This document shows, in pieces, positions 1-6,336 of a stretch of DNA of 8,866 nt (within the stretch, counting starts at the first letter, position 1; each line of letters starts with the position of its first letter). The stretch covers positions 1 to 8,866 of the forward strand of contig CAMIWP010000029.1 in the NCBI GenBank assembly GCA_946402475.1, read 5' to 3'. Source of the DNA: an uncultured Selenomonadaceae bacterium. Its GTDB lineage: Bacteria > Bacillota_C > Negativicutes > Selenomonadales > Selenomonadaceae. The notes under the pieces are model-generated. The model ran no database searches and was not told the origin of the DNA. It saw nothing but the letters and a program-made list of their open reading frames with translations. Both the position numbers and the translations under genes were made by a program.

Positions 1-1
1 G

Positions 2-73
2 CACGCGCTGCGCATTGCGGCGGAAAAAGATCCGAGGGTTCGGGGCGTGCCCTCCACCAAGGGCATGTTGTGA
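2..73 (+). CDS. hisB: Imidazoleglycerol-phosphate dehydratase, C-terminal end only
   Basis: Only the last 23 codons and the TGA stop are inside the window; the gene begins upstream. The reading frame starting at base 2 gives HALRIAAEKDPRVRGVPSTK followed by GML. This is the conserved HisB tail: an alanine-rich last helix, then E-x-D-x-R and the terminal P-S-T-K-G motif two residues before the end. HisB converts imidazole glycerol phosphate to imidazole acetol phosphate in the cytoplasm, the step after HisF-HisH. The position directly before hisH fits the common hisB-H-A-F-I order. Nothing can be said about whether a phosphatase domain is fused at the N-terminus, because that part is missing. 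Confidence 0.88.
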   Translation, partial: HALRIAAEKDPRVRGVPSTKGML

Positions 74-92
74 CAGGGACGGAGGGAAGCGG

Positions 93-698
93 ATGATTGC
101 TGTTCTTGACTACGGTGTGGGAAACCTCTTCAGCGTGTCCAAGGCCCTTTCTGCCGTGGGCGCTGACGTGAAAGTGACGGATGAGGCGGCTGACCTGCGG
201 GAGGCGGAGAGGATACTGTTGCCCGGGGTGGGCGCCTTTGGGGACTGCATGAGGAATCTGGAGGCTACGGGGCTGATCCCCGTGCTGAAGGAAGAAATCG
301 AAGGGGGAAAGCCCCTGCTGGGCATTTGCGTGGGCTTGCAGATCCTGTTCCGCGGCAGCGAGGAATCCCCGGATGTGGAGGGGTTGGGGATCCTTCCCGG
401 CATGGTGAGGAAGATTCAGGCCCCCGGGCTCAAGATCCCTCACATGGGTTGGAACTCCCTCGATGTGGCAGAGCCGGGAGAGGGGCTGTTTGCCGGATTG
501 GAAGAGCATCCCTATGTATATTTCGTCCACAGCTACCATGCGGTCCCGGAGGATGCTTCCATTGTCACGGCCGCGGCATCTTACGGCGGCAGGCTCACGG
601 CATCCGTTGCCGACGGCAACGTGCTGGCGACCCAGTTCCATCCCGAGAAATCCGGAGATGTCGGGCTGAGGATACTGAAGAATTTCATCGAGGGTTAG
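93..698 (+). CDS. hisH: Imidazole glycerol phosphate synthase, glutaminase subunit HisH
   Basis: A 201-residue class I glutamine amidotransferase, the usual HisH length. It hydrolyses glutamine and passes ammonia to HisF for synthesis of imidazole glycerol phosphate and AICAR. The N-terminus MIAVLDYGVGNLFSV is the typical HisH opening. The oxyanion-hole region LLPGVGAFGD is at 42-51. The nucleophile Cys79 lies in LLGICVGLQ, and His183 and Glu185 complete the triad in QFHPEKSGDVG. The start at 93 is chosen because GGAGG (81-85) sits 7 nt upstream. Upstream in-frame codons would extend the protein back into the hisB coding end and add a tail not found in the family. The stop overlaps the hisA ribosome binding site. 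Confidence 0.97.
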   Translation: MIAVLDYGVGNLFSVSKALSAVGADVKVTDEAADLREAERILLPGVGAFGDCMRNLEATGLIPVLKEEIEGGKPLLGICVGLQILFRGSEESPDVEGLGILPGMVRKIQAPGLKIPHMGWNSLDVAEPGEGLFAGLEEHPYVYFVHSYHAVPEDASIVTAAASYGGRLTASVADGNVLATQFHPEKSGDVGLRILKNFIEG

Positions 699-708
699 GA
701 GGCATCCC

Positions 709-1434
709 ATGATTGTATTTCCTGCGATCGACATTCGAGGCGGCAAATGCGTGCGACTTTTCAAGGGGGATTTCGACAGGGAGACGGTGTTTTCCGATCA
801 TCCTTGGGAAATGGCAAAAAAATGGCAGTCTCAGGGGGCGGAGTTTCTTCATCTGGTGGATCTTGACGGCGCTCGGGCAGGAGAGCCTCAAAACCTCTCC
901 GCTGTCCGGGAGATTCTGTCGGCCATAAGCATCCCGGCGGAACTGGGAGGCGGGATTCGCACCATGAAAGACATAGAGGGGATTCTTTCCCTCGGGATCC
1001 GTCGCGTCATTCTCGGTTCCGTTGCCGTGAGGGATCCGGAACTGGTCAGGGTCGCCTGCGCCGAATACGGAGGGGAGCGCGTTGTGGTCGGGATTGACGC
1101 CAGAGAGGGCATCGTGGCCGTGGACGGCTGGGGCGTTTCCGGCGGTGTGAAGGCGGAGGAATTGGCGAAGCGAATGGCCGAGGCGGGGGTCAGGACCATC
1201 ATTTACACGGATATTTCCCGGGACGGAACTCTTTCGGGGGTCAATGTGGAGGCCACGGCGTCCTTGGCCAGGGCCACCGGGTTGCGGGTCGTCGCCTCCG
1301 GGGGCGTGAAGTCCTCGGAGGATATCCGCCGCCTCAAGGCATGTGAAAAGGACGGCATTGAGGGCGTCATTTTGGGAAAGTCTATCTATGCGGGCGCCCT
1401 CGATCTCAGGGAAGCCATAGAGATTGCCGGTTGA
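709..1434 (+). CDS. hisA: ProFAR isomerase HisA
   Basis: A 241-residue (beta/alpha)8 barrel, normal size for HisA. It catalyses the Amadori rearrangement of ProFAR to PRFAR in cytoplasmic histidine synthesis. The expected HisA signatures are present: [13 protein letters not shown] at 5-17 with catalytic Asp8, the HLVDLDGA strand at 48-55, the phosphate-binding ELGGGIR at 78-84, Asp130 in VVGIDAR as the second catalytic residue, YTDISRDGT at 166-174, and the second phosphate loop ASGGV at 196-200. The start ATG has AGGAGG at 697-702 with a 6-nt spacer, overlapping the hisH stop codon, so translation of the two is probably coupled. The product is the substrate of HisF-HisH encoded on either side. 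Confidence 0.97.
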   Translation: MIVFPAIDIRGGKCVRLFKGDFDRETVFSDHPWEMAKKWQSQGAEFLHLVDLDGARAGEPQNLSAVREILSAISIPAELGGGIRTMKDIEGILSLGIRRVILGSVAVRDPELVRVACAEYGGERVVVGIDAREGIVAVDGWGVSGGVKAEELAKRMAEAGVRTIIYTDISRDGTLSGVNVEATASLARATGLRVVASGGVKSSEDIRRLKACEKDGIEGVILGKSIYAGALDLREAIEIAG

Positions 1435-1440
1435 TTTCGA

Positions 1441-1449
1441 GGGGAGGAG
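1441..1449 (+). promoter_or_regulatory. Ribosome binding site that fixes the hisF start
   Basis: GGGGAGGAG lies 4 nt before the ATG at 1454 (measured from its last base). It decides the hisF start against an in-frame ATG at 1424, which overlaps the hisA end, has no Shine-Dalgarno sequence and would add ten non-conserved residues. Confidence 0.8.
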
Positions 1450-1453
1450 CTCT

Positions 1454-2212
1454 ATGCATACAAAACGCATCATTCCCTGCCTTGACGTGAAGGATGGCCG
1501 GGTGGTAAAGGGAACGAACTTCGTCGGACTCAGGGATGCCGGGGATCCGGTGGAACTGGCCGAGCGCTATGATCGGGAACGCTGCGACGAATTGGTCTTT
1601 CTCGACATCACGGCCTCCCATGAGAAGCGCAACACCATGGTGCAGGTGGCCCGAGACTGCGCCTCCAAGGTGTTCATCCCCTTCACCGTGGGAGGCGGCA
1701 TACGCAGCGCGGAGGATATGCGGGTCATGCTGAAGGCGGGGGCGGACAAGACCTCGCTGAATACTGCGGCGGTCAAGGATCCGGATATCATCCGCCGAGG
1801 GGCGGAGCACTTCGGCAGACAATGCGTTGTCCTTGCCGTGGACGCTCGACGAAAGGGCGAGAACCGTTGGGAGGTTTGCATCAACGGGGGTCGCACGCCC
1901 ACGGGCATGGATTGTCTGGAATGGGTGAAACGCGGCGTGGAACTGGGGGCGGGAGAGATCCTGCTGACGAGCATGGATGCCGACGGAACAAAGGACGGCT
2001 ATGATATTCCCCTGACGCGCGCCGTGTCGGAAGCCGTCGATGTACCCGTCATCGCCTCCGGCGGCGCGGGGACCTTGGAGCATTTCTACGATGTTCTTAC
2101 GCTGGGAAAGGCGGATGCCGTTCTTGCGGCATCCGTGTTTCATTACGGACAGTTCACGGTCAGGGAAGTAAAGAACTACTTGAAATCTCGTGGAGTGGAG
2201 GTAAGATTCTAA
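1454..2212 (+). CDS. hisF: Imidazole glycerol phosphate synthase, cyclase subunit HisF
   Basis: A 252-residue (beta/alpha)8 barrel that joins PRFAR with ammonia delivered from HisH to give imidazole glycerol phosphate and AICAR. With the start at 1454 the N-terminus reads [20 protein letters not shown]. This places Cys9, Asp11 and the second catalytic residue Asp130 (VLAVDARR) at the numbering of the well-studied Thermotoga enzyme. Other landmarks are the phosphate loops FTVGGGIRS (77-85) and ASGGAGT (201-207), and NTAAV at 103-107. INGGRTPTG is at 143-151 and LTSMDADGT at 171-179. The stop codon TAA shares its last base with the hisIE ATG. The gene is intact, and its upstream partner hisH is separated from it only by hisA. 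Confidence 0.97.
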   Translation: MHTKRIIPCLDVKDGRVVKGTNFVGLRDAGDPVELAERYDRERCDELVFLDITASHEKRNTMVQVARDCASKVFIPFTVGGGIRSAEDMRVMLKAGADKTSLNTAAVKDPDIIRRGAEHFGRQCVVLAVDARRKGENRWEVCINGGRTPTGMDCLEWVKRGVELGAGEILLTSMDADGTKDGYDIPLTRAVSEAVDVPVIASGGAGTLEHFYDVLTLGKADAVLAASVFHYGQFTVREVKNYLKSRGVEVRF

Positions 2213-2916
2213 TGGATATTCAGGACATTTCTATGGTGAAATTCGACGAGCGGGGACTTGTTCCCGCCATCATCCAGGAGGAAAGCGGCCAGGTGCTCAT
2301 GCTGGCCTATATGAACGAGGAATCCTTGAAGAAGACCATTGAGACGGGATATACCTGGTTCTACAGCCGCAGCCGCGAAAAGCTCTGGCAGAAGGGCGAA
2401 ACCTCCGGCAACGTGCAGGAGGTCAGGGAGATTTCCTATGACTGCGACGGGGATACCTTGCTGGTGAAGGTTCATCAGACAGGGGTGGCTTGCCATACGG
2501 GCACCTATTCCTGCTTCAGCGGACGCAGGATGGGCGCTTCGGGAAAGGATGTGGCGATTCTGCCGGAGGCGCCGAAGACCGCCTTGGTGGAGGTGCTCAA
2601 CGATCTCTACCATGTCATACAGGATCGCCGCCTTCATCCCGTGGAGGGTTCCTACACGAACTACCTCTTTGAGAAGGGGCAGGACAAGATCCTGAAGAAG
2701 TTGGGGGAGGAAGCCGTGGAGACGGTGATCGCCTCCAAGAATATGAGCAAGCAGGATGTGCTCTACGAGATGGGAGATCTCTGGTATCACTGTCTAGTCC
2801 TTCTTGCCTTCCATAACCTCTCTCCCGAGGAGCTTCTCGAGGAACTCATGAGCCGCCGCAAGGGAGGAAGTTATCACAAGTTCACGGGAAAGACCGGTGA
2901 TCGCCCGGATATGTAA
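2212..2916 (+). CDS. hisIE: Bifunctional PR-AMP cyclohydrolase / PR-ATP pyrophosphatase
   Basis: A 234-residue fusion of the second and third histidine-pathway enzymes. Residues about 1-115 are the PRA-CH (HisI) domain, which opens the adenine ring of PR-AMP. Its Zn/Mg site is visible as Asp77, Cys78, Asp79 and Asp81 in YDCDGD, followed by Cys94 and Cys101 in [27 protein letters not shown] (50-67) is the conserved substrate segment. Residues about 123-215 are the HisE domain with the all-alpha MazG-like fold, which hydrolyses PR-ATP. Its metal motif is E167-x2-E170 in KLGEEAVE and E186-x2-D189 in YEMGDL. GGAGGT at 2197-2202, inside the hisF end, serves the start, and the overlap with hisF is one base. 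This is the last his gene seen here. Confidence 0.97.
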   Translation: MDIQDISMVKFDERGLVPAIIQEESGQVLMLAYMNEESLKKTIETGYTWFYSRSREKLWQKGETSGNVQEVREISYDCDGDTLLVKVHQTGVACHTGTYSCFSGRRMGASGKDVAILPEAPKTALVEVLNDLYHVIQDRRLHPVEGSYTNYLFEKGQDKILKKLGEEAVETVIASKNMSKQDVLYEMGDLWYHCLVLLAFHNLSPEELLEELMSRRKGGSYHKFTGKTGDRPDM

Positions 2917-2935
2917 TACTAGTCTTTGATTAAAG

Positions 2936-2968
2936 CTCCCCGTAAGAAATAAAATTTCTAACGGGGAG
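2936..2968 (+). repeat. 15-bp imperfect inverted repeat (hairpin) in the hisIE-sagB gap
   Basis: The left arm at 2936-2950 (CTCCCCGTAAGAAAT) pairs with the right arm at 2954-2968 (ATTTCTAACGGGGAG) around an AAA loop, with one mismatch. The outer half of the stem is GC-rich. It lies in the only gap longer than 30 nt between the his genes and the next gene, 7 nt before the sagB ribosome binding site. No T-run follows on the + strand, and only a short CTTT follows on the - strand, so it is not a canonical intrinsic terminator. It could be an mRNA-processing or stability hairpin at the operon boundary, a weak attenuator, or a DNA operator. A very weak promoter-like pair (TTGATT 2926-2931, AATAAA 2948-2953) overlaps it. 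Confidence 0.8.
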
Positions 2969-2987
2969 TAGTATAAGGAGGAAGGAT

Positions 2988-3719
2988 ATGACAGAAAAGA
3001 GCATTCCCCGGCAGTTCCTGGAAGCAACCGCGCTGAAGCCAGGGGCGGCGTCTGTCCAGCAGGCGGAAGGATGGTCGGCAAAGCCGGTTCCCGCGGGAGG
3101 AAAAGTCTTTTCCTTGCCGGAACCGGGGCTCCTCCCCGACAGGCACGTCAATTTCCTTGAGGTGGTGGAACTTCGTTCCACCGTGCGACAGTATCTTGAG
3201 GAGGAACTCTCCATGGAAGAACTGTCCTATCTTCTCTGGTGTACCCAGGGAGTCAAGATGACTTTTCCTAACGGGGACAGTCGGCGAAATGTACCTTCCG
3301 CCGGCGGACGCCATGCCTTGGAAACCTATCTCTACGTGCAAAGGGTCCGGGGGCTTGTCCCCGGACGGTATCGTTTTCTCCCCTTGGAGCATGCCCTGCT
3401 TTTCGAGGCGGCGAGAGAGGATGTGGAGGAGGCGTTCCTCGCGGGGTTCAAGGCAGCGAACATGGTGAAAAACAGCGCCGTGACATTTTTATGGACGGCG
3501 GTTTCCGGGCGCATGACCGCGAAATTCGGCCCTCGCGGCTATCGCTATCTCTTTTTGGACGCGGGCCACGTCTGCGAGAATCTGTATTTGGCCGCGCAGA
3601 CCATAAATATCGGTGTCTGCGCCGTCGGAGCTTTTTTTGATGAAGAGCTCAACGCAGCTCTCGGTCTGGACGGAGAAAGCGAATTTGCAATCTACGGCGC
3701 TACGGCAGGAAAGATTTAG
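2988..3719 (+). CDS. Stand-alone SagB-type nitroreductase-fold FMN oxidoreductase
   Basis: A 243-residue protein of the nitroreductase superfamily, SagB-like branch. In ribosomal peptide clusters such enzymes use FMN to oxidise azolines to azoles; many others are single genes with unknown substrates. Family landmarks run in order: the FMN-contacting start LRSTVRQY (62-69), the ELSYLLWCTQGV helix (78-89), PSAGGRHALETYLYV (103-117), GLVPGRYRF with a following H (122-135), the RGYRYLFLDAGHVCENLYLAA helix (183-203), and the C-terminal GAFFDEELNAALGLDGES (214-231). There is no signal peptide, so it is probably cytoplasmic. AAGGAGG (2975-2981) precedes the ATG by 6 nt. No YcaO cyclodehydratase, precursor peptide or exporter lies in the window, so azole synthesis is not supported. 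The next gene starts about 10 nt downstream, suggesting co-transcription. Confidence 0.88.
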   Translation: MTEKSIPRQFLEATALKPGAASVQQAEGWSAKPVPAGGKVFSLPEPGLLPDRHVNFLEVVELRSTVRQYLEEELSMEELSYLLWCTQGVKMTFPNGDSRRNVPSAGGRHALETYLYVQRVRGLVPGRYRFLPLEHALLFEAAREDVEEAFLAGFKAANMVKNSAVTFLWTAVSGRMTAKFGPRGYRYLFLDAGHVCENLYLAAQTINIGVCAVGAFFDEELNAALGLDGESEFAIYGATAGKI

Positions 3720-3720
3720 C

Positions 3721-3725
3721 GGAGG
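3721..3725 (+). promoter_or_regulatory. Ribosome binding site of the GH84 gene
   Basis: GGAGG begins 2 nt after the sagB stop. Three in-frame ATGs follow, at 3727, 3730 and 3736, with spacers of 1, 4 and 10 nt. 3727 is too close; 3730 or 3736 is the likely start, and both leave an intact signal peptide. Confidence 0.7.
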
Positions 3726-3729
3726 AATG

Positions 3730-5172
3730 ATGAAGATGGGTTACTGGAAAACGGTGACGGCGGCGCTTCTGTTGTCGATTTTTTTGCCCGCCGCTGCCTG
3801 GGCGGCACCGATTCCCATACGGGGAGTCGTGGAGGGGTTTTACGGAACGCCCTGGACCATGAAGGATCGGGCAGATCTTTTGAAATTCTGCGGGGAGCAC
3901 GGACTGAACGCCTATCTCTACGCTCCCAAGGATGATCCCTATCACAGGGCGAAGTGGCGGGAGCCTTACCCCAAAAAGAAATTGAAAGAGCTTGCCGATT
4001 TGGTGAAGACGGCGAAGGAGCACCGGGTGAAGTTCATCTTTGCCGTTTCGCCGGGATTGGATCTCCACTATACCATCCTCAAGGGAAGCCGGGACAGGAG
4101 AATTCTCAGGGAGAAAATGGAAGCCCTTTACGGCATCGGCGTCCGGGACTTCGCCGTATTTTTCGATGATATCAATGAACTTGAAGGGAAGGGACAGGCC
4201 GAGTTGCTGGACTGGCTGGAGGATAATTTCGTCAAGAGCCATGGGGATGTTTCTCCCCTCATTACGGTTCCCACGGAGTACTATCGAAAGAACATGGTGG
4301 ACGAAAAGGGAAATGTCAAGACGTATACGGCAGAGTTTTCCAAAGGTCTCAAGGATGACATTTTGGTGCTTTACACCGGGGACGGGGTCGTATGCCAGGG
4401 GATTACGGAGGAGCAGCTGGCCCAGGCAAACCAAATCTGCGGCAGAGAGCTTGGGATCTGGTGGAATTATCCCGTGACGGATTACATGGAGGCAAAGCTG
4501 GCCTTGGGTCCCGTGGAGAATCTGCCCCGGCAGGGAAATGTGCCGGCGATCTTCTTCAATCCCATGAAATATGAGCAGCTGTCGAAGATCGCCTTGGCCA
4601 CGGGGGCGGACTACGCCAGGGATCCCGAGGGTTACAACCCTCAGGCATCCTGGGAGAGGGCCATAGAGGAACAATATGGAAAGCTCTCCGGCGCCATGAA
4701 GGTCTTTGCGGCGCAATCCCAGCATCTGGAAAACAACTGGGCAAACGTGGGAAGACCCGACGGGGAGAAACTTCGCTCCGCGATGGATGATCTTTGGGCT
4801 TCATGGCCCAAGGGGGCGCATGCGGAGAAGAATTGGGGAAGAGTGAGAGATCAGGTGATGGAGATCTATCGGGCATCGGACAGACTTCTCCGGCGCCTTC
4901 CCGAGGAGAAGCTCAGGGAGTGCCGTCCCCAGCTTCAGCAGATGAAGCGGATCGCGGAGGCCGACGGATGTGCGCTGGATCTCCTGAGGAACATGAAGCC
5001 GGGTCAGGAGAAGGTGGCTGCAGATCTTTACGATGACTTGAAGAAAAAACGCAGGGAGATACAGCGCAACGAGAAAAAGGCCCTGATCTCGGACAAGGCA
5101 GCCAGGGCCTTTGTGGATGAAGTGCTGGATTATGTGGATGGAATCCGGGAAGATAGAGATGGAAAGAAATGA
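3730..5172 (+). CDS. Secreted GH84 beta-N-acetylglucosaminidase
   Basis: About 480 residues with a signal peptide: MKMGYWK, a hydrophobic stretch TVTAALLLSIFLPAAAWA, and likely cleavage after AWA (residue 25). The catalytic barrel opens with RGVVEGFYGTPW (31-42) and LYAPKDDPYHR (63-73). The GH84 carboxylate pair is Asp146-Asp147 in FAVFFDDIN, which act by substrate-assisted catalysis through the 2-acetamido group. WWNYPVTDYM (244-253) supplies Asn246 and Asp251, and FFNPMKYEQLSKIALATGADYA (from about 275) supplies Asn277. These match substrate-binding residues of the Bacteroides GH84 enzyme. Residues from about 310 are a charged helical C-terminal domain. No carbohydrate-binding, dockerin or anchor module is visible, so the enzyme is compact and either released or periplasmic. 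It should remove terminal beta-GlcNAc from glycans, glycopeptides or wall fragments; the actual substrate is unknown. It overlaps the next gene by 14 nt. Confidence 0.93.
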   Translation: MKMGYWKTVTAALLLSIFLPAAAWAAPIPIRGVVEGFYGTPWTMKDRADLLKFCGEHGLNAYLYAPKDDPYHRAKWREPYPKKKLKELADLVKTAKEHRVKFIFAVSPGLDLHYTILKGSRDRRILREKMEALYGIGVRDFAVFFDDINELEGKGQAELLDWLEDNFVKSHGDVSPLITVPTEYYRKNMVDEKGNVKTYTAEFSKGLKDDILVLYTGDGVVCQGITEEQLAQANQICGRELGIWWNYPVTDYMEAKLALGPVENLPRQGNVPAIFFNPMKYEQLSKIALATGADYARDPEGYNPQASWERAIEEQYGKLSGAMKVFAAQSQHLENNWANVGRPDGEKLRSAMDDLWASWPKGAHAEKNWGRVRDQVMEIYRASDRLLRRLPEEKLRECRPQLQQMKRIAEADGCALDLLRNMKPGQEKVAADLYDDLKKKRREIQRNEKKALISDKAARAFVDEVLDYVDGIREDRDGKK

Positions 5173-6307
5173 CGGGGCGGCGCAACGGAATGCGTCTTTG
5201 GATGTGTTCCGGGGCCTGATGATTTTCACTATGATGCTTGTGGACGCGCCGCCGGATTTTCAAGCCATCTACCCCATACTGGTGCATTCTCCTTGGGAGG
5301 GCCTCACCATTGCGGATTTGGCCTTCCCGGGGTTCGTCTTTTCCATGGGAGCTTCTGCGGCCTTTTCCGTCGGGAGAAAGCCGCATTATGGGTGGCGGGA
5401 ATGGAGCGGGAAGATCCTGCGACGGGGGATCCTGCTCTTTTTCTTAGGGGTTTTGTTTAACGGGCTCTACGGGTTGTTCGCATGGCTGCTGGTGGACGGC
5501 TACGGGGCGGCGGCCTTCTACGACCAGGCGGTTTCCCACGGAAGGGTTTTCGGTGTGTTGCAACGGCTGGCTCTCATCTACATGGCGGGGATGGTGCTCC
5601 TTCTCCTCTTGAAGAAGGAGCGATACCTCCTTCTCACCGCCTTCTTCCTGCTCGGCATATCTTCCGCAGGTTTTCATTTCTACGCGCCGGAAGAGCCTTT
5701 CCGGCAGGCGGGGAACATCAGCCAGGCGCTTGACCTGATCTTTCCGGGGGCGGATCATGTCTATTCCCATAACGGGATGCCTTTTGATCCGGAGGGGCTT
5801 TACGGCACCGTCGCCGGGACGGCCTCCATGCTCTTTGGCGTGTTGGGAGGGCGCTTGCTGGCAGAGCATAGGGATGGGGGTCTCCTCTTGGGAGGGGGGG
5901 TGCTGCTTCTCGCCGGAGCGGGATGGAGCGCCATCGATCCCATCAGCAAGCCCCTTTGGACTTCCCCCTATGCCCTGCTGAACGCGGGCGCGGACATGCT
6001 GGCGCTGGCTGCATGCTCGCTAGCCCTCGGGACGCTGCCCTCTGTGAAGAATCTTTTTCGTCCTTTTTGCGCCTTTGGGCGGAACCCCATCTTCTTTTAC
6101 CTTGCCACGAATGCGGGGATGATCTTTCTTTGGACGCTTCCCTCTCCCGATGGGATTGTTCCCGCATATCCCTGGATATGGCAGCAGACGCTCCGGGGGA
6201 CGGTCAGCGAGGCGTTCAGCGCCGCCCTCTACGCATTTCTGTGGTGTCTCATTTGGTGGCCGTTGGCGGAGTTTTTCCGTCGGAGGGGGATTGTCTTCAG
6301 GATCTAA
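5159..6307 (+). CDS. NagX / HGSNAT-like membrane acyltransferase (COG4299 family)
   Basis: A 382-residue polytopic membrane protein with about ten hydrophobic segments (roughly 14-30, 50-70, 90-112, 131-151, 156-174, 213-234, 240-258, 270-291, 308-327, 351-373). The N-terminus RNASLDVFRGLMIFTMMLVD, then VHSPWEGLTIADLAFPGFVF, is the signature of bacterial NagX proteins and human heparan-alpha-glucosaminide N-acetyltransferase. His43 aligns with the catalytic histidine of the human enzyme. GVLQRLALIY (132-141), DPEGLYGT (210-217), SKPLWTSPYAL (263-272) and FGRNPIFFY (306-314) are further family motifs. By homology it could use cytoplasmic acetyl-CoA to acetylate an amino sugar outside the membrane; bacterial function is poorly known. 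The start at 5159 gives the family N-terminus, with only a weak GGGAAG upstream, consistent with coupling to the overlapping GH84 gene. The DNA contains a run of seven G at 5894-5900. Confidence 0.87.
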   Translation: MERNDGAAQRNASLDVFRGLMIFTMMLVDAPPDFQAIYPILVHSPWEGLTIADLAFPGFVFSMGASAAFSVGRKPHYGWREWSGKILRRGILLFFLGVLFNGLYGLFAWLLVDGYGAAAFYDQAVSHGRVFGVLQRLALIYMAGMVLLLLLKKERYLLLTAFFLLGISSAGFHFYAPEEPFRQAGNISQALDLIFPGADHVYSHNGMPFDPEGLYGTVAGTASMLFGVLGGRLLAEHRDGGLLLGGGVLLLAGAGWSAIDPISKPLWTSPYALLNAGADMLALAACSLALGTLPSVKNLFRPFCAFGRNPIFFYLATNAGMIFLWTLPSPDGIVPAYPWIWQQTLRGTVSEAFSAALYAFLWCLIWWPLAEFFRRRGIVFRI

Positions 6308-6320
6308 CGAGATTGCAGAA

Positions 6321-6325
6321 AGGAG
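6321..6325 (+). promoter_or_regulatory. Ribosome binding site deciding a TTG start for prfC
   Basis: AGGAG, part of AAAGGAG, lies 11 nt before TTG 6337. No in-frame ATG is available before the conserved domain. GTG 6343 would have a 17-nt spacer, and ATT 6334 would have the best spacer (8 nt) but is a very rare start codon. Confidence 0.7.
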
Positions 6326-6336
6326 ATTGATTCATT

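Noticed and set aside
685..2143. Two long - strand open frames (262 and 245 codons) opposite hisA and hisF.
   Set aside because: They are antisense to fully supported enzymes, and long chance frames are expected in GC-rich genes. The translations show no family features.
2957..3276. The string CTAACGGGGA occurs both in the hairpin right arm (from 2957) and inside the sagB-like gene (near 3268); considered as a repeated element.
   Set aside because: The match is 10 bases, without the left arm or the pairing, and the second copy is ordinary coding sequence.
2988..3719. A TOMM/azole peptide biosynthesis cluster suggested by the SagB homologue.
   Set aside because: No cyclodehydratase, precursor peptide, protease or ABC exporter is encoded in the window, and the neighbours have unrelated functions.
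3700..4725. A 341-codon - strand frame opposite the GH84 gene.
   Set aside because: It is the shadow of a GH84 enzyme whose catalytic and substrate residues are all present on the + strand; the antisense product has no recognisable motif.
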